From Clostridia bacterium (lineage in GTDB: Bacteria > Bacillota > Clostridia > TANB77 > CAG-508): a stretch of DNA of 35,476 bases. The first letter of the stretch is position 1. The number at the start of each line of letters is the position of its first letter. The position numbers and the translations under genes were made by a program. Shown here piece by piece: positions 7,410 through 15,824 of the stretch. The notes beneath the pieces were generated by a model that had not been told where the DNA came from, did not search any database, and saw only the letters and a list, made by a program, of their open reading frames with translations. The stretch spans positions 1 through 35,476 of the forward strand of contig JAFVBS010000026.1 in assembly GCA_017479865.1 (NCBI GenBank), in the 5' to 3' direction.

Positions 7410-8486
7410 ATGAAAAAAGAATATATTATTCCTATATTTGTCCCACACTTGGGTTGCCCCCATCAATGCACCTTTTGCAACCAAAAAAATATTAGCGGAC
7501 AAGCCAAGCAGGTAACAGCAAAAGAGGTAAAAGAAACAATTGAATATTACCTAAAAAACTTTCAAGATAACCATAAATATGTAGAAGTAGCTTTTTTTGG
7601 AGGAAGTTTTACAGGAATTGATGTCAATACTCAAAATGAATTATTAGAAGCAGTAAATGAATATATTGACTTGGGAAAAGTAAAAAGCATTCGTATTTCT
7701 ACGAGACCAGACTATATTGATAAGCAAACCTTAAAGAGGTTAAAAAAATATCATGTTAAAACCATCGAATTAGGAGTACAATCTACCAATGACTATATTT
7801 TAGCAAAATGTCGAAGAGGGCACACCTTTGAAGATGTTAAAAATGCTTCCAAATTGATTCGACGTCATGGGTTTGTTTTAGGGCATCAAATGATGATAGG
7901 ACTTCCAGAAAGCACAAAATTGGATGAATACAATACGGCAAAAGATTTAATTAAATTAAAACCAAAAATTGTTCGCATATATCCTGTTTTAGTCATTAAA
8001 GACACACCTTTAGCGGAAGAATATGAAAAAGGGGAGTATGTTCCACTTACCCTAGAACAAGCAGTTGAAAGGTCAAAGGAAGTGGTGGCTTTATTCCAAA
8101 AAGCAAAAGTAACTGTCATTCGCATTGGACTTCAAAACACAGAAGAAATTTCAGACCCAAATCTAGCAACAAGCCAAGTACTTGCAGGACCATATCACCC
8201 AGCTTTTAGGCAATTAGTAGAATCTAGCATGTGGTATGATGAAATTGTTGGCAAAATTAAAACATTTAATACCAAGGTCATGAAAGTAAAAATTACAGCA
8301 AATCCAGAAAACATCAATTCAATTATTGGACATAAAAAAGAAAATGTACTCAAATTAAAGGAATTTTATGATGTTGATGTGATTGTCAAAGCAGATGAAA
8401 CGATAAAAAAAGGAAAATTCAATATTAGCATTGAAAAAACATATGAAGATATGTTACAAGAAGAAAGAGAAAAAATAGCAAAATAA
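7410..8486 (+). CDS. Elongator protein 3-like radical SAM protein
   Basis: A 358-residue radical SAM enzyme with the 4Fe-4S site Cys16-x3-Cys20-x2-Cys23 in LGCPHQCTFCNQ. Further blocks are FFGGSFTGI, ELGVQSTND, MIGLPES and VLAGPYHPAFRQLVES. This matches the Elp3/MiaB-like family found next to rnc in Firmicutes, whose exact substrate is not settled. The lack of an N-acetyltransferase domain of the eukaryotic type argues against true Elp3 activity. I chose ATG 7410 because AAAGGAG lies 7 nt upstream. It is followed by a terminator. Confidence 0.85.
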   Translation: MKKEYIIPIFVPHLGCPHQCTFCNQKNISGQAKQVTAKEVKETIEYYLKNFQDNHKYVEVAFFGGSFTGIDVNTQNELLEAVNEYIDLGKVKSIRISTRPDYIDKQTLKRLKKYHVKTIELGVQSTNDYILAKCRRGHTFEDVKNASKLIRRHGFVLGHQMMIGLPESTKLDEYNTAKDLIKLKPKIVRIYPVLVIKDTPLAEEYEKGEYVPLTLEQAVERSKEVVALFQKAKVTVIRIGLQNTEEISDPNLATSQVLAGPYHPAFRQLVESSMWYDEIVGKIKTFNTKVMKVKITANPENINSIIGHKKENVLKLKEFYDVDVIVKADETIKKGKFNISIEKTYEDMLQEEREKIAK

Positions 8487-8498
8487 AACATGAATAAA

Positions 8499-8540
8499 AA
8501 CGCCTATTGTTACCAATACTGGTAATGATAGGTGTTTTAT
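8499..8540 (+). terminator. Intrinsic terminator after the radical SAM gene
   Basis: A 16-bp stem with G-U pairs (8499-8514 with 8521-8536) around a 6-nt loop, followed by TTTTATTATT. Confidence 0.8.
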
Positions 8541-8553
8541 TATTCAATTTAAA

Positions 8554-8676
8554 AGGCTACTGAAATATTGTTTTCCAGCTCTCCCCAACTAACGCATACA
8601 ATGGTGTGTAATGGCTTTGCCATAACACAACCATTAAAACCTTAAGTCGTTTTGAAAACAATATTTTAGCTAGCCT
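8554..8676. repeat. Long imperfect palindrome upstream of yitT (element E3)
   Basis: The end AGGCTACTGAAATATTGTTT (8554-8573) is mirrored by an arm ending TATTTTAGCTAGCCT (8662-8676). A second stem sits inside, near AATGGTGTGTAATGG and its counterpart CCATAACACAACCATT. The arms are clearly related to those of element E4 at 24066-24138. No coding capacity is evident. It looks like a small MITE-like or palindromic repeat. It lies 15 bp before the yitT start. Confidence 0.65.
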
Positions 8677-8691
8677 AAGAATGGAGTTAGT

Positions 8692-9538
8692 ATGAAAAGA
8701 GTCATAACCGATTTTTTTTATTTAGTCTTAGGCTGCGCTATTATGGCAATAGGAACTTCCTGTTTCCTATTGCCTAATCAGCTTTCTTCTGGTGGGTTTT
8801 CTGGAATTGCTACAATTATTTATTATCTTTTCAAATTTCCCATGGGGACCACCATTTTATTATTAAATCTTCCCTTTTTTCTATGGGCATTTTTTAAATT
8901 AGGAAAAGAGCTAATTATTAAATCATTGTTAGGTACTGTGTTCCTAGCAACTTTTATTGATGTGTTTGACAGAATACCACTTCTTACCTCCGATAAATTT
9001 TTAGCCTGCATTTATGGAGGTGTGTGTATTGGAATTGGAATGGCATTGGTACTAAAATCAGGTGGTTCTACTGGAGGAACCGATTTAATTACCTATATTG
9101 CTAAATCATATCGACCATATATCAGAACGAGTAGCTTAATTGTCATCATCGACATTGTCATTATTTTACTCAATGTAATTTTCTTCAAAAAAGTAGAAAT
9201 TGGGCTCTATTCTGCGATTGCTATCTATTTAGTGGGCAAAATGATTGACATTGTTTTTGAAGGGGTGAATTTTACAAAAATGATGTTTATTGTTTCTAGT
9301 AAGTATCGAGAAATTGCAGAGGAAATAGGCAATAAGTTAGAAAGAGGGAGTACAGGAATTTATGCAAAGGGAATGTATACCAGAGAAAAAAGAATGATGC
9401 TATTATGTGTTGCGTCAAGAAGAGAGATTGCAAAAATTAAGCAATTAGCAACTCGGAATTGATCCAAAAGCTTTCATTGTGATTGTGAATGCAAGAGAAG
9501 CATGGGGAGAGGGATTCAAAATGGATAAAGCAATGTAA
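8692..9538 (+). CDS. YitT family membrane protein, with a +1 frameshift at a CGG codon
   Basis: A multi-helix integral membrane protein of the YitT family (N-terminal membrane domain plus C-terminal DUF2179). It shows the family block LKSGGSTGGTDLI and the end of the membrane part near KMIDIVFEGVNF. The zero-frame ORF stops at 9460-9462. If the C of the in-frame CGG at 9454-9456 is skipped, the frame continues GIDPKAFIVIVNARE and on to TAA 9536-9538, giving 281 residues, the usual length. The tail IDPKAF is characteristic of the family, so the frame change is real relative to homologues. It could be a ribosomal frameshift, a mutation or a sequence error. Function in the family is poorly defined. 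Confidence 0.8.
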
Positions 9539-9545
9539 AATCACA

Positions 9546-9581
9546 AGTCGAAAAATGTCGAAAACTTCTTAAAATTCGGCA
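9546..9581 (+). promoter_or_regulatory. Cluster of Spo0A boxes upstream of the spoIIA operon
   Basis: TGTCGAA (9556-9562) is an exact match to the 0A-box core. AGTCGAA (9546-9552) is a one-mismatch copy 10 bp upstream, on the same face of the helix. TGCCGAA lies on the opposite strand at 9575-9581 and fits TGNCGAA. In Bacillus and clostridia spoIIA is activated by Spo0A-P with sigma-H. A TATAAT at 9625-9630 without a good -35 may be part of the promoter; I cannot find a convincing sigma-H site. Confidence 0.6.
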
Positions 9582-9662
9582 AAACTTCCTATGTTTTGCT
9601 ATGGAAATAAACTGGAAAAAAATGTATAATAAGGCAAGCAAAACAAAGGAGGAGGAAGCAAA

Positions 9663-9992
9663 ATGACAAGTAGTTTTCAAGAAGCGGACAAGCAACTTAC
9701 CATACAAATTACAGAAGAAATTGACCATCATACCACAGAAAAACTAAGGAGGAAAATGGATTATGAAATTACAAGATTTATGCCTAGAAAAGTTATGCTT
9801 GATTTTAGTAAAGTTACTTTTATGGACAGTGCTGGAATAGGCTTGCTTATTGGTAGGTATAAGTTAGCAAAACTGTTAGGAGGCACATTAGAAGTAAATC
9901 ACGCAAGCGCAGCAATTACAAAAGTATTAGAAATGAGTGGCGTAGTTAGAATTATTCCAATACATTCAGTCAATAGCGAAATGGTGGGATAA
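9663..9992 (+). CDS. spoIIAA: Anti-sigma F factor antagonist SpoIIAA
   Basis: A 109-residue STAS-domain protein. The phosphorylated serine is Ser56 in [17 protein letters not shown]. Dephosphorylated SpoIIAA pulls SpoIIAB off sigma-F, starting forespore gene expression. The start ATG follows AAGGAGGAGG. Its stop overlaps the possible spoIIAB ATG by one base (TAATG), so translation of the two may be coupled. Confidence 0.96.
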   Translation: MTSSFQEADKQLTIQITEEIDHHTTEKLRRKMDYEITRFMPRKVMLDFSKVTFMDSAGIGLLIGRYKLAKLLGGTLEVNHASAAITKVLEMSGVVRIIPIHSVNSEMVG

Positions 9993-10534
9993 TGTTTCAA
10001 AGTAGAAAAATAAAAAAGGAGGAGGCTGCTGACAAATTTGTCAGTAGCAACAAAAAAATGAAAAGTATTTATGATAACGAAATGGAGCTTAATTTTTTAA
10101 GCAAATCCAATAATGAAGCATTTGCGCGCATTACAGTAGCAGCATTTGCTTCTCAATTAGACCCAACGGTAGAAGAATTAGCTGATATTAAAACTGCTGT
10201 ATCCGAAGCGGTAACGAACTCCATTATTCATGGATATGAAGACACGCAAGGAATGGTAAAAGTAAAGGCAAAATTGCTAGGACAAACCATTGAAATTGAA
10301 ATTGCAGATAATGGAAAAGGAATTGAGGATGTAGAATTAGCGAGAAAACCTCTGTATACCACAAAGGGAAACTTAGAAAGGTCTGGTATGGGATTTACCA
10401 TCATGGAAAGTTTCATGGACGAAGTACATATTGATTCTGTAGTAGGAATTGGAACAAGAGTTACAATGAAAAAAACAATTAAAAAGGAAGAAATAATAGA
10501 AGAAAAAAATGCCGAAGCAATCGAGCAAAACTAA
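9992..10534 (+). CDS. spoIIAB: Anti-sigma F factor SpoIIAB
   Basis: A serine kinase and anti-sigma factor of the GHKL fold. With ATG 9992 it has 180 residues: the N-box [12 protein letters not shown] at about 73-83, DNGKGI at 107-112 and GMGFTIM at 132-138. The start is uncertain. ATG 9992 overlaps the spoIIAA stop but has only a weak GGTGGG site and adds about 25 unusual residues. ATG 10058 gives [17 protein letters not shown], close to the usual family start, and a strong AAGGAGGAGG (10016-10025) lies before it. A hairpin between them (10025-10048) would shorten the spacing to about 9 nt. The C-terminal Lys/Glu-rich tail is also longer than usual. Confidence 0.95.
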   Translation: MFQSRKIKKEEAADKFVSSNKKMKSIYDNEMELNFLSKSNNEAFARITVAAFASQLDPTVEELADIKTAVSEAVTNSIIHGYEDTQGMVKVKAKLLGQTIEIEIADNGKGIEDVELARKPLYTTKGNLERSGMGFTIMESFMDEVHIDSVVGIGTRVTMKKTIKKEEIIEEKNAEAIEQN

Positions 10535-10555
10535 AATGAGGAGGCATTTTTTTGT

Positions 10556-11290
10556 ATGCAAGAAGAATTTGAAAATGATGTTAACAGCATTATTCAGGCA
10601 CAAAATGGTAATCAAGAAATAATGCAGCAATTAATTGACAATAATAAAGGGCTTATTTGGAGCATTGTTAAGCGTTTTCAAGGGAGAGGTTATGAGTTAG
10701 ATGACTTGTATCAGGTTGCCGTGATTGGTTTTATTAAATGCATTAAAAGATTTGACACAAGTTTTGAGGTAAGACTTTCTACTTATGCTGTTCCTTATAT
10801 ATTAGGAGAGGTAAAAAGATATCTTCGTGATGATGGACCAATTAAAGTAAGCAGAAGTATGAAGGAATTAGGAATTAAAGCCATAGAAATTCAAAGAGAG
10901 TACTTTAGAAAATATGGAAAGGAAATCAAAATTGAGGAGCTTGCCAAAGAACTTCACACTTCAAAAGAAGAACTTGCTTTAGCATTAGAAGCATTTTATC
11001 CTATCCATTCCATTGATGAAACAGCTTTTCAGGGAAATGATGATAATGATTTAAGCTTATTAGATAAGATTGGAGGAACCGTGGATGAGGAAGTACATAT
11101 TACGGATAGACTATCTATCCAACAAGCATTAAATAGCCTAAAAGAGCAAGAAAAACAAGTTATTTTACTACGCTATTACAAAGGAAAAACACAAACAGAA
11201 ATTGCTAAAATTTTAGGAATTACCCAAGTGCAAGTTTCTCGAATTGAAAGAAAAACATTAGACCATATGAAAATTAAATTAGCAATATAA
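10556..11290 (+). CDS. sigF: Sporulation sigma factor SigF
   Basis: A 244-residue sigma-70 family protein, the early forespore sigma factor, held by SpoIIAB. Region 2 contains DDLYQVAVIGFIKCIKRFD and STYAVPYILGEVKR. Region 4 ends with a helix-turn-helix, KTQTEIAKILGITQVQVSRI. The start ATG 10556 follows TGAGGAGG. It is the third gene of the spoIIA operon and spoIID follows after 21 nt. Confidence 0.95.
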   Translation: MQEEFENDVNSIIQAQNGNQEIMQQLIDNNKGLIWSIVKRFQGRGYELDDLYQVAVIGFIKCIKRFDTSFEVRLSTYAVPYILGEVKRYLRDDGPIKVSRSMKELGIKAIEIQREYFRKYGKEIKIEELAKELHTSKEELALALEAFYPIHSIDETAFQGNDDNDLSLLDKIGGTVDEEVHITDRLSIQQALNSLKEQEKQVILLRYYKGKTQTEIAKILGITQVQVSRIERKTLDHMKIKLAI

Positions 11291-11311
11291 TAATGGAAGG
11301 AAGAGAAGACG

Positions 11312-12310
11312 ATGAAAAAATTACTAATTTATTTATTCCTTTTTTTCATCTTGTGCTTTTCCATTCCCATTTTTTTTACGGCTCAATTTTCTTCTAAAGA
11401 AGTGGCAATGTCGGAAAAGAAAAATGAAATAGATCCTTCTACTTATGACTATAAAAAGTATCAAACTGTGAGGGTATTACACACTAAAACAAATCAAGTA
11501 GAAGAAATGAAATTAGATGACTATTTGTATGGGGTAGTAAGCGCTGAAATGCCAGCAAGCTATGAAATGGAGGCACTAAAAGCACAGGCAGTTGTCGCAA
11601 GAACCTATACTTTATATAAAATACAAAATGGTGGGGGCAAGCACCAGGCGCAAAACGCAAATATTTGTGATTCACCAACTTGTTGCCAGGCATGGATTTC
11701 CAAAGAGGATAGATTAGCCAAATGGGAGGAAAGCAAAAGGGAGGAATATTGGAATAAAATTGTAAGTAGTGTTAACAGTACGCAGGGAAAAATGATTACC
11801 TATGAAGGAAAAGCAATTAATGCTTTTTTTCATGCCAACAGTGGAGGAATGACAGAACCTCCTATAAATGTATGGGGAGGAAGCAATTATCCCTATTTAC
11901 AAGCTGTTGCAACGTCGGGAGAAGATGCTTATAGTCAATATTCTTCACAAATGACAACTACAAAAGAGGAGTTTGAAAAGGCTATTCAAAAAGAACATAG
12001 TAATTTTCAAATCAATTGGGAAGAAAAAGATTGCATCAAAATAGAAGAATACACCGATGGAAATCGTGTAAAAACAATTAAAATTGGAAATTTGAACTTA
12101 TCAGGAGTAGAGGTAAGAACCTTATTTAAGCTAAGGTCTGCGAATTTTCAAATTACTATCGAAGGAGACCAGGTAAAATTTGAAGTAATAGGATACGGCC
12201 ATGGAGTTGGAATGAGTCAAACCGGAGCAGATAGCTTAGCCAAACAGGGGAAAAGTTATGAAGATATTATTAAACATTTCTATACCGGAGTGGAATTGAC
12301 AAACATTTAA
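11312..12310 (+). CDS. spoIID: Stage II sporulation protein D (SpoIID/LytB lytic transglycosylase)
   Basis: A 332-residue membrane-anchored enzyme that cleaves peptidoglycan during engulfment. An N-terminal hydrophobic segment (about residues 3-23) anchors it. The SpoIID core begins DYLYGVVSAEMPASYEMEAL, with the probable catalytic glutamate at residue 79 by analogy with the Bacillus enzyme, followed by LKAQAVVARTY. The C-terminal end GYGHGVGMSQTGA and FYTGVEL is typical. The position directly after sigF suggests transcription with spoIIA as well as mother-cell control. The next gene encodes a SpoIIQ-like LytM protein, its functional partner in engulfment. Confidence 0.93.
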   Translation: MKKLLIYLFLFFILCFSIPIFFTAQFSSKEVAMSEKKNEIDPSTYDYKKYQTVRVLHTKTNQVEEMKLDDYLYGVVSAEMPASYEMEALKAQAVVARTYTLYKIQNGGGKHQAQNANICDSPTCCQAWISKEDRLAKWEESKREEYWNKIVSSVNSTQGKMITYEGKAINAFFHANSGGMTEPPINVWGGSNYPYLQAVATSGEDAYSQYSSQMTTTKEEFEKAIQKEHSNFQINWEEKDCIKIEEYTDGNRVKTIKIGNLNLSGVEVRTLFKLRSANFQITIEGDQVKFEVIGYGHGVGMSQTGADSLAKQGKSYEDIIKHFYTGVELTNI

Positions 12311-12333
12311 CAAATGAATGGTGTGACCATGAC

Positions 12334-12365
12334 AAATTGTAAAAAAATTTCATTTTTTACAATTT
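12334..12365 (+). other. Perfect 13-bp AT-rich hairpin between spoIID and spoIIQ
   Basis: Bases 12334-12346 and 12353-12365 form a perfect inverted repeat around a 6-nt loop. No T-run follows, so terminator function is doubtful. Alternatives are an operator or an mRNA 3'-end structure. No clear sporulation promoter is visible in the rest of the gap. Confidence 0.5.
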
Positions 12366-12443
12366 ATAGAGTTGTTCTTGTATAAATTTCTAATAGCCTG
12401 TCAATAATGATACTAAAGAAAATATTGAAGGAGGAATTATTTT

Positions 12444-13268
12444 ATGAGAAGAGAGAGCAGAAGAAGCAAAGAGACAGAGGGCGGCTTAGATACAAGAAAA
12501 ATGTTATATATTGCAGGCACAATTTTAGCATTAGCGGTAATTGCTTTTGTGATTACCTTTATTGTTTATGGAAACACCTTAAATGAAAGCAGTACTGAAT
12601 TAGGAAAATTAAACAGTAGCATTAGTAATACGTATGCGAATGATAAAGCGGAGGAAACAAGTACTTCGTATGGAAAGACAGTTAATGAAGTAAAAGAATC
12701 TGATGCAAAAAACAATAGCTCTAATACAGAAAAAGTAGCTGTCAATACAAGTAATGCAGAAAAAAACAAAAAAAATGAACCTAGCTCTACAAAAACTGCA
12801 GAAACAAAAACTAAAACAACAAAGTCTGAAGAAGTGGTCAAAACAGAAAAGGTACCAGACCCAACATTTAAAATGCCGGTAGCAGGAGAAATTATGAAAG
12901 AATTTGCGGGTAATAAATTGGTGTATTCAAGCACTTTAGATGTATGGACTGCACACAATGGAATTGATATTAAAGCAGACAAAACTACTGTAGTAAAGGC
13001 AGCAGCAGATGGAACGGTTTCTTCCATAAAAAATGACCCACGTTATGGATTAACAGTTATTATTGAACATGTCAATGGTTATAAAACAATTTATGCTAAT
13101 TTGTTAAGTACAGAGTTTGTCGTAGTAGGAGAGAAAGTAACGCAGGGACAAAGCATTGGAACAGTTGGAAATACTGCCACCTTTGAAGTTTCAGACGAAT
13201 CACATCTGCATTTTGAACTTTTAAAGGAAAATGAACAACAAGATCCAGAGTTGTATTTAGAACAATAA
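12444..13268 (+). CDS. spoIIQ: SpoIIQ-like M23 (LytM) peptidase
   Basis: A 274-residue protein with an N-terminal membrane helix (about residues 20-42), a low-complexity Ser/Thr/Lys/Glu linker and a C-terminal LytM/M23 domain from about residue 142. The zinc-site residues are present: His171 and Asp175 in HNGID, and His254-x-His256 in HLHF. Bacillus SpoIIQ has lost part of this site, whereas clostridial SpoIIQ proteins can keep it, so this copy may be an active endopeptidase. Its place next to spoIID supports the role at the engulfing septum with SpoIIIAH. The start ATG follows AAGGAGGAA. Confidence 0.85.
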   Translation: MRRESRRSKETEGGLDTRKMLYIAGTILALAVIAFVITFIVYGNTLNESSTELGKLNSSISNTYANDKAEETSTSYGKTVNEVKESDAKNNSSNTEKVAVNTSNAEKNKKNEPSSTKTAETKTKTTKSEEVVKTEKVPDPTFKMPVAGEIMKEFAGNKLVYSSTLDVWTAHNGIDIKADKTTVVKAAADGTVSSIKNDPRYGLTVIIEHVNGYKTIYANLLSTEFVVVGEKVTQGQSIGTVGNTATFEVSDESHLHFELLKENEQQDPELYLEQ

Positions 13269-13273
13269 CATTA

Positions 13274-13302
13274 AAAGAGCCGTTTTACAACTGCTCTTTT
13301 TT
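13274..13302 (+). terminator. Intrinsic terminator after spoIIQ
   Basis: AAAGAGC-C-GTT pairs with AAC-T-GCTCTTT around TTAC, followed by a T-run. Confidence 0.85.
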
Positions 13303-13370
13303 ACTTTTCTCTTCCATTTTATTGAGAATATGATATAATAGTGTAAAACACAAAAAGAGGAGGGGTTACT

Positions 13371-14285
13371 TTGAGTGAACAAGCATTAATACTAAAATGC
13401 GAAAACTTACATAAAAAAATAGGCAAAAAGGAAATTTTAAAAGGAGTCAATGTTGCAATATATGAAAGTGACATTTTAGGACTCATTGGACCAAATGGCG
13501 CAGGAAAGACGACAACTATTAAATTAATTCTAGGACTGCAAAACATTACAAGTGGTAGTGTTACCATTAATGGCCATGATATTCAAAAGGATTTTACCAA
13601 AGCAATTAGCAAGGTAGGAGCAATTATTGAAAATCCAGATTTATATCTTTATTTAACGGGATTTGAAAACTTAAAATTAGCAGCAAATCTTTATCCAGGA
13701 ATTGATAAAAAGCGAATTGATGAGGTGGTCAAATTAGTAGGGCTTGAAAATAGAATTCATGATAAAATATCAAAATATTCTTTAGGAATGAGGCAAAGAC
13801 TAGGAATTGCACAAGCTATTTTACACAAGCCGAACCTATTAATTTTAGATGAACCTACCAATGGACTAGACCCGGAAGGCATTAAACAGATGCGTGATTT
13901 GCTAAAAATGTTAGCACAAAAAGAGAAAATGTCTATTTTAATTTCAAGCCATAACTTGGCTGAAATTGAAACACTTTGTAACAAAGTTTGTATTATTCAA
14001 AATGGACAAGTAATAGAGACAAGTGACTTAGAGACCGTTAAAAAGGAAGAACACGGTTTATACATTTTTGAAGTAGATAGCACAAAACAACTTAATACCT
14101 TTGTATCACAAGAGAATCATATTTTAAATGACAATGAATTTACTGTCAAAGTAGAAAAGGAAGAAGTGCCAAATATTGTGCAAACATTAGTCGAAAATCA
14201 TGTAAAAGTTTATCGAGTAGAAGAAGAAAAAATGTCTTTAGAAGACGCATTTTTAAAGAAGACGGGAGGGAATATCATTGATTAA
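13371..14285 (+). CDS. ABC transporter ATP-binding protein
   Basis: A 304-residue ABC-2 type ATPase. Walker A is GPNGAGKTT (residues 40-48), the signature is YSLGMRQRLG and Walker B is LLILDEPTNGLDPEG, followed by the H-loop SSHNL. A C-terminal region of about 90 residues follows the ATPase domain, as in bacitracin or lantibiotic export and Nos-type ATPases. The start is TTG 13371 after AAAGAGGAGGGG. It overlaps the permease gene by 8 nt, so the two are translationally coupled. A TATAAT at 13334-13339 may be the promoter -10. The substrate is unknown. Confidence 0.92.
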   Translation: MSEQALILKCENLHKKIGKKEILKGVNVAIYESDILGLIGPNGAGKTTTIKLILGLQNITSGSVTINGHDIQKDFTKAISKVGAIIENPDLYLYLTGFENLKLAANLYPGIDKKRIDEVVKLVGLENRIHDKISKYSLGMRQRLGIAQAILHKPNLLILDEPTNGLDPEGIKQMRDLLKMLAQKEKMSILISSHNLAEIETLCNKVCIIQNGQVIETSDLETVKKEEHGLYIFEVDSTKQLNTFVSQENHILNDNEFTVKVEKEEVPNIVQTLVENHVKVYRVEEEKMSLEDAFLKKTGGNIID

Positions 14286-15750
14286 TTTAATTAGAAATGA
14301 AATGACAAAAATTCTCAAAAAGAAAAGTATCTATATTACCTTAATCATTACACTAGCATTTATTATTCTCACAAATGTGATATATCAAATAAAAATGAAC
14401 TGGGATAGCGATTATTTAGATAACGAAATTGCTTTTTATGAGGAACAACTTAAAGAGCTAAACCCAAAATTAGCCAGTGATAAGGAACAATATGTAGATG
14501 CAAAATCAAATTTGGAAATGGATCAATTATTAAAACAATACGGAGGAACCAATACTTGGCAAGGAGAAATTATTCGAACAAAAATATATTCATACATATA
14601 TACATTAAATTGTCATGAATATGGAGTAGGTGAGGTAGCACTAGAGGAGTTTACACAAGCAAAACAAACATATGAGAAGATGTTAGAACAACTCAAAAAT
14701 GATGACTGGAAAGCATTTGCCATGGCAGATAGGCAAGAAATTACAATACAATTAAAACAGGCAAAAGAAGAGTTGGCACAAGCAAAGAGTGTGAATGCAG
14801 AAAAAAAGGTGATAGAGAGCTTAGAAGAACAAGTGAAAACTCTAGAAACTAGCAAGCAAGTGGCTGAGTGGAGAATTGAAAAAAATATTAGTTATGATAG
14901 CGGATATCTCAACGATGCTTTAAGTGTTTATGAAAGTGGAAGTTCTCAAATTAGAAACTATGAAAAAGAAAATGATCAAAAAGAATATAATGAAAAATTA
15001 CAGTATTATCAAACATTAAAAGATGTCAATATTGCAAAATATGATATTGAGCATGAAACAACCTCAGGGAAGGCTAATGACGGAAGAGGCGTTTTACTTC
15101 GCACTTTTGATGAATATGAAATTTTTATCATCATTATGATTGTGATGATAGCAGGTTCTATTGTGAGTGAGGAATTTAGCAAAGGAACTATCAAATTGTT
15201 ATTAATTAAACCATATAAAAGAACGACCATTTTAACAGCAAAATTTATTACCTGTATTATTATGTTATTGATTGTAATTTTGTTAGTGATGGGAATGCAA
15301 TTTGTAGTAGGCGGTATTATCACAGGATTTGATAAATACCAAACACCGGCAGTAGTATACAATTATAATACTCATCAAATACAAGAAATGAGTTTAATAA
15401 GTTATTTAGCACAACTAACAGTAGCAAAATTACCAATTTACATCCTACTTATGACCTTAGCATTTGCACTTAGCACTCTCTTTAACCATACAGCTCTATC
15501 CATTACGATTGCCTTACTTGGATACATGGGCTCATCAATTATTAACATGTTAGCAATTCAGTTTAAACTACAATTTCTCAAATTTTTTGTGACACCAAAC
15601 TGGGATTTATCACAATATTTATTTGGTAACATTCCACAATTCCAATACATTAGCTTATCACTTTCAATTGGCGTATGCATTGCTTACTTTATCATCATGC
15701 TCATTCCGACCTACATGGTGTTTAAAAAGAAAAATATTAAAAATATTTAA
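14278..15750 (+). CDS. ABC-2 type permease with a large extracytoplasmic or coiled-coil insertion
   Basis: A 490-residue membrane partner of the ATPase before it. One hydrophobic helix lies near residues 17-35. A hydrophilic, Glu/Lys/Gln-rich region of about 240 residues follows, with heptad-like stretches (for example LKQAKEELAQAKSVNAEKK). The membrane domain starts near residue 280 at EIFIIIMIVMIAGSIVSEEF and has about five more helices. The motif SEEFSKGTIKLLLIKP is typical of ABC-2 permeases. The start TTG 14278 lies inside the end of the ATPase gene after GGAGGG. The substrate is unknown. Confidence 0.88.
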   Translation: MINLIRNEMTKILKKKSIYITLIITLAFIILTNVIYQIKMNWDSDYLDNEIAFYEEQLKELNPKLASDKEQYVDAKSNLEMDQLLKQYGGTNTWQGEIIRTKIYSYIYTLNCHEYGVGEVALEEFTQAKQTYEKMLEQLKNDDWKAFAMADRQEITIQLKQAKEELAQAKSVNAEKKVIESLEEQVKTLETSKQVAEWRIEKNISYDSGYLNDALSVYESGSSQIRNYEKENDQKEYNEKLQYYQTLKDVNIAKYDIEHETTSGKANDGRGVLLRTFDEYEIFIIIMIVMIAGSIVSEEFSKGTIKLLLIKPYKRTTILTAKFITCIIMLLIVILLVMGMQFVVGGIITGFDKYQTPAVVYNYNTHQIQEMSLISYLAQLTVAKLPIYILLMTLAFALSTLFNHTALSITIALLGYMGSSIINMLAIQFKLQFLKFFVTPNWDLSQYLFGNIPQFQYISLSLSIGVCIAYFIIMLIPTYMVFKKKNIKNI

Positions 15751-15766
15751 ATTCACCTAACAAAAT

Positions 15767-15800
15767 AACACCAGTATTTTAATATACTGGTGTTGTTTTT
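15767..15800. terminator. Terminator between the permease gene and the convergent SPFH gene
   Basis: AACACCAGTAT (15767-15777) pairs perfectly with ATACTGGTGTT (15784-15794), followed by GTTTTT. The symmetry suggests it can serve both converging units. Confidence 0.88.
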
Positions 15801-15824
15801 ACATATTTTATATCCTTAAGTTTT

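Noticed and set aside
12566-13027. Long minus-strand open frame opposite spoIIQ
   Set aside because: It is antisense to a clear LytM gene, has no ribosome site and encodes a low-complexity product.
13757-14855. Minus-strand open frames opposite the ABC transporter genes
   Set aside because: They are shadows of well-supported plus-strand genes.
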